From Schoenoplectus triqueter (Eukaryota > Streptophyta > Magnoliopsida > Poales > Cyperaceae), in assembly GCA_964058805.1 (NCBI GenBank), contig CAXKVV010002006.1:1-31898 (forward strand): a stretch of DNA of 31,898 bases, given 5' to 3'. Below the pieces are notes generated by a model. It worked only from the letters and a program-made list of their open reading frames with translations, was not told the origin of the DNA and did no database searches. The position numbers were made by a program, and so were the translations under genes. The first letter of the stretch is position 1. The number at the start of each line of letters is the position of its first letter. Below, one piece after another: positions 31,240 to 31,898 of the stretch.

Positions 31240-31898
31240 TTGCACATCTACGGCGCGACATAGGAGATCCTATATTTGAAATCTGATAGAAAATTGAAGG
31301 AATTAAATTTGTTGTCCACACGCGCGCAGCAAATTCTTGCCAGCACTAATTTGGTTCAATAAATTTCTTTCATTTAGATGAATTAACCCCCTTAACTATT
31401 TTTTATATCCTGTATTTTACAGATTGGTCCAATATATTTTCCAGATTAATCAAACATCTAAATTTTGGAGTAAATATTTTCTCAATCATTTGTCTCAGTT
31501 GTTGCATTAATTTGGTGCAGATTCGGTTTCAAAATTGAAGATGGTGCATCATTGGTGCAATCGACCAGAAAGAAAAATAAATGAGGGAAATAAACACCAT
31601 ATTTGATTCGTCTACCGAGATTTTTCTTTGCGGAAAATTCAAGAAGTTAATTTAGACGGTATAATTTAATCGACGTGATTAATAGTGATAATCCCCCAAA
31701 AACTTCCTCCGCAAATAATTTTTCATTTTCAGAAAGTTTCGCTCAACTGTGTTTAAAGAACTTTATTTTTAAGCGCGCATACGATTATTAATCCGCCGTA
31801 TACAGACCATTAACGCAAAAATGCACGTGATCATTTATAATTTTTATACCGCCAATCCCGTATTCTATGTAATTATATTGTACATGTATTTTTATATA
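31240..31898. other. Right-edge spacer, no gene seen
   Basis: AT-rich without coding signal or clear repeat ends up to the window edge. Confidence 0.4.

Overview
This is eukaryotic plant nuclear DNA, most likely from a eudicot. It is very AT-rich, its genes have short exons with GT/AG introns, and its intergenic space is packed with Copia, Helitron, hAT-like, Harbinger and foldback elements. No bacterial-type operon, CRISPR array, rRNA or tRNA was recognised.

The gene-bearing part is about 1-12.5 kb, and all three convincing genes are on the minus strand. (1) At the left edge lie the first three exons of a PMR5/trichome-birefringence-like (TBL) gene, a probable cell-wall polysaccharide O-acetyltransferase, which runs off the window. 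(2) Two head-to-tail alpha/beta-hydrolase paralogues follow. The left copy (4534-6290, 4 visible coding exons, 341 aa) and the right copy (8041-12283, 5 exons, 363 aa) share exon phases and catalytic Ser/Asp/His motifs. The left copy has no recognisable first coding exon. Between TBL and the hydrolases lies a 5'-truncated, decayed Ty1/Copia retrotransposon (about 1416-4380) with its 3' LTR.

From 12.5 kb to the end no intact gene is recognised. Three copies of a non-autonomous Helitron (14.9, 17.0 and 25.1 kb) surround a dense cluster of palindromic foldback elements (16.1-22.6 kb). Several of these abut (TA)n or (CT)n microsatellites and share a TATGGTG-like terminal motif. One foldback carries tandem ~55-bp units in its arms and is interrupted by a 502-bp hAT-like element with an almost perfect 8-bp target duplication. 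Further right are a possible small gene or gene fragment split by a GGGTCGGGT-rich element (25.77-26.63 kb), a minus-strand Copia remnant (LTR plus gag zinc knuckle, 27.5-29.0 kb), a clean Tourist/Harbinger MITE with TTA target duplication (30061-30320) and an ACACG-rich repeat (30.6-31.2 kb).

The TBL and hydrolase genes have no evident shared pathway; their adjacency is probably positional. The most unusual content is the nested foldback/hairpin cluster, which could be a source of double-stranded RNA and small RNAs if it is transcribed.
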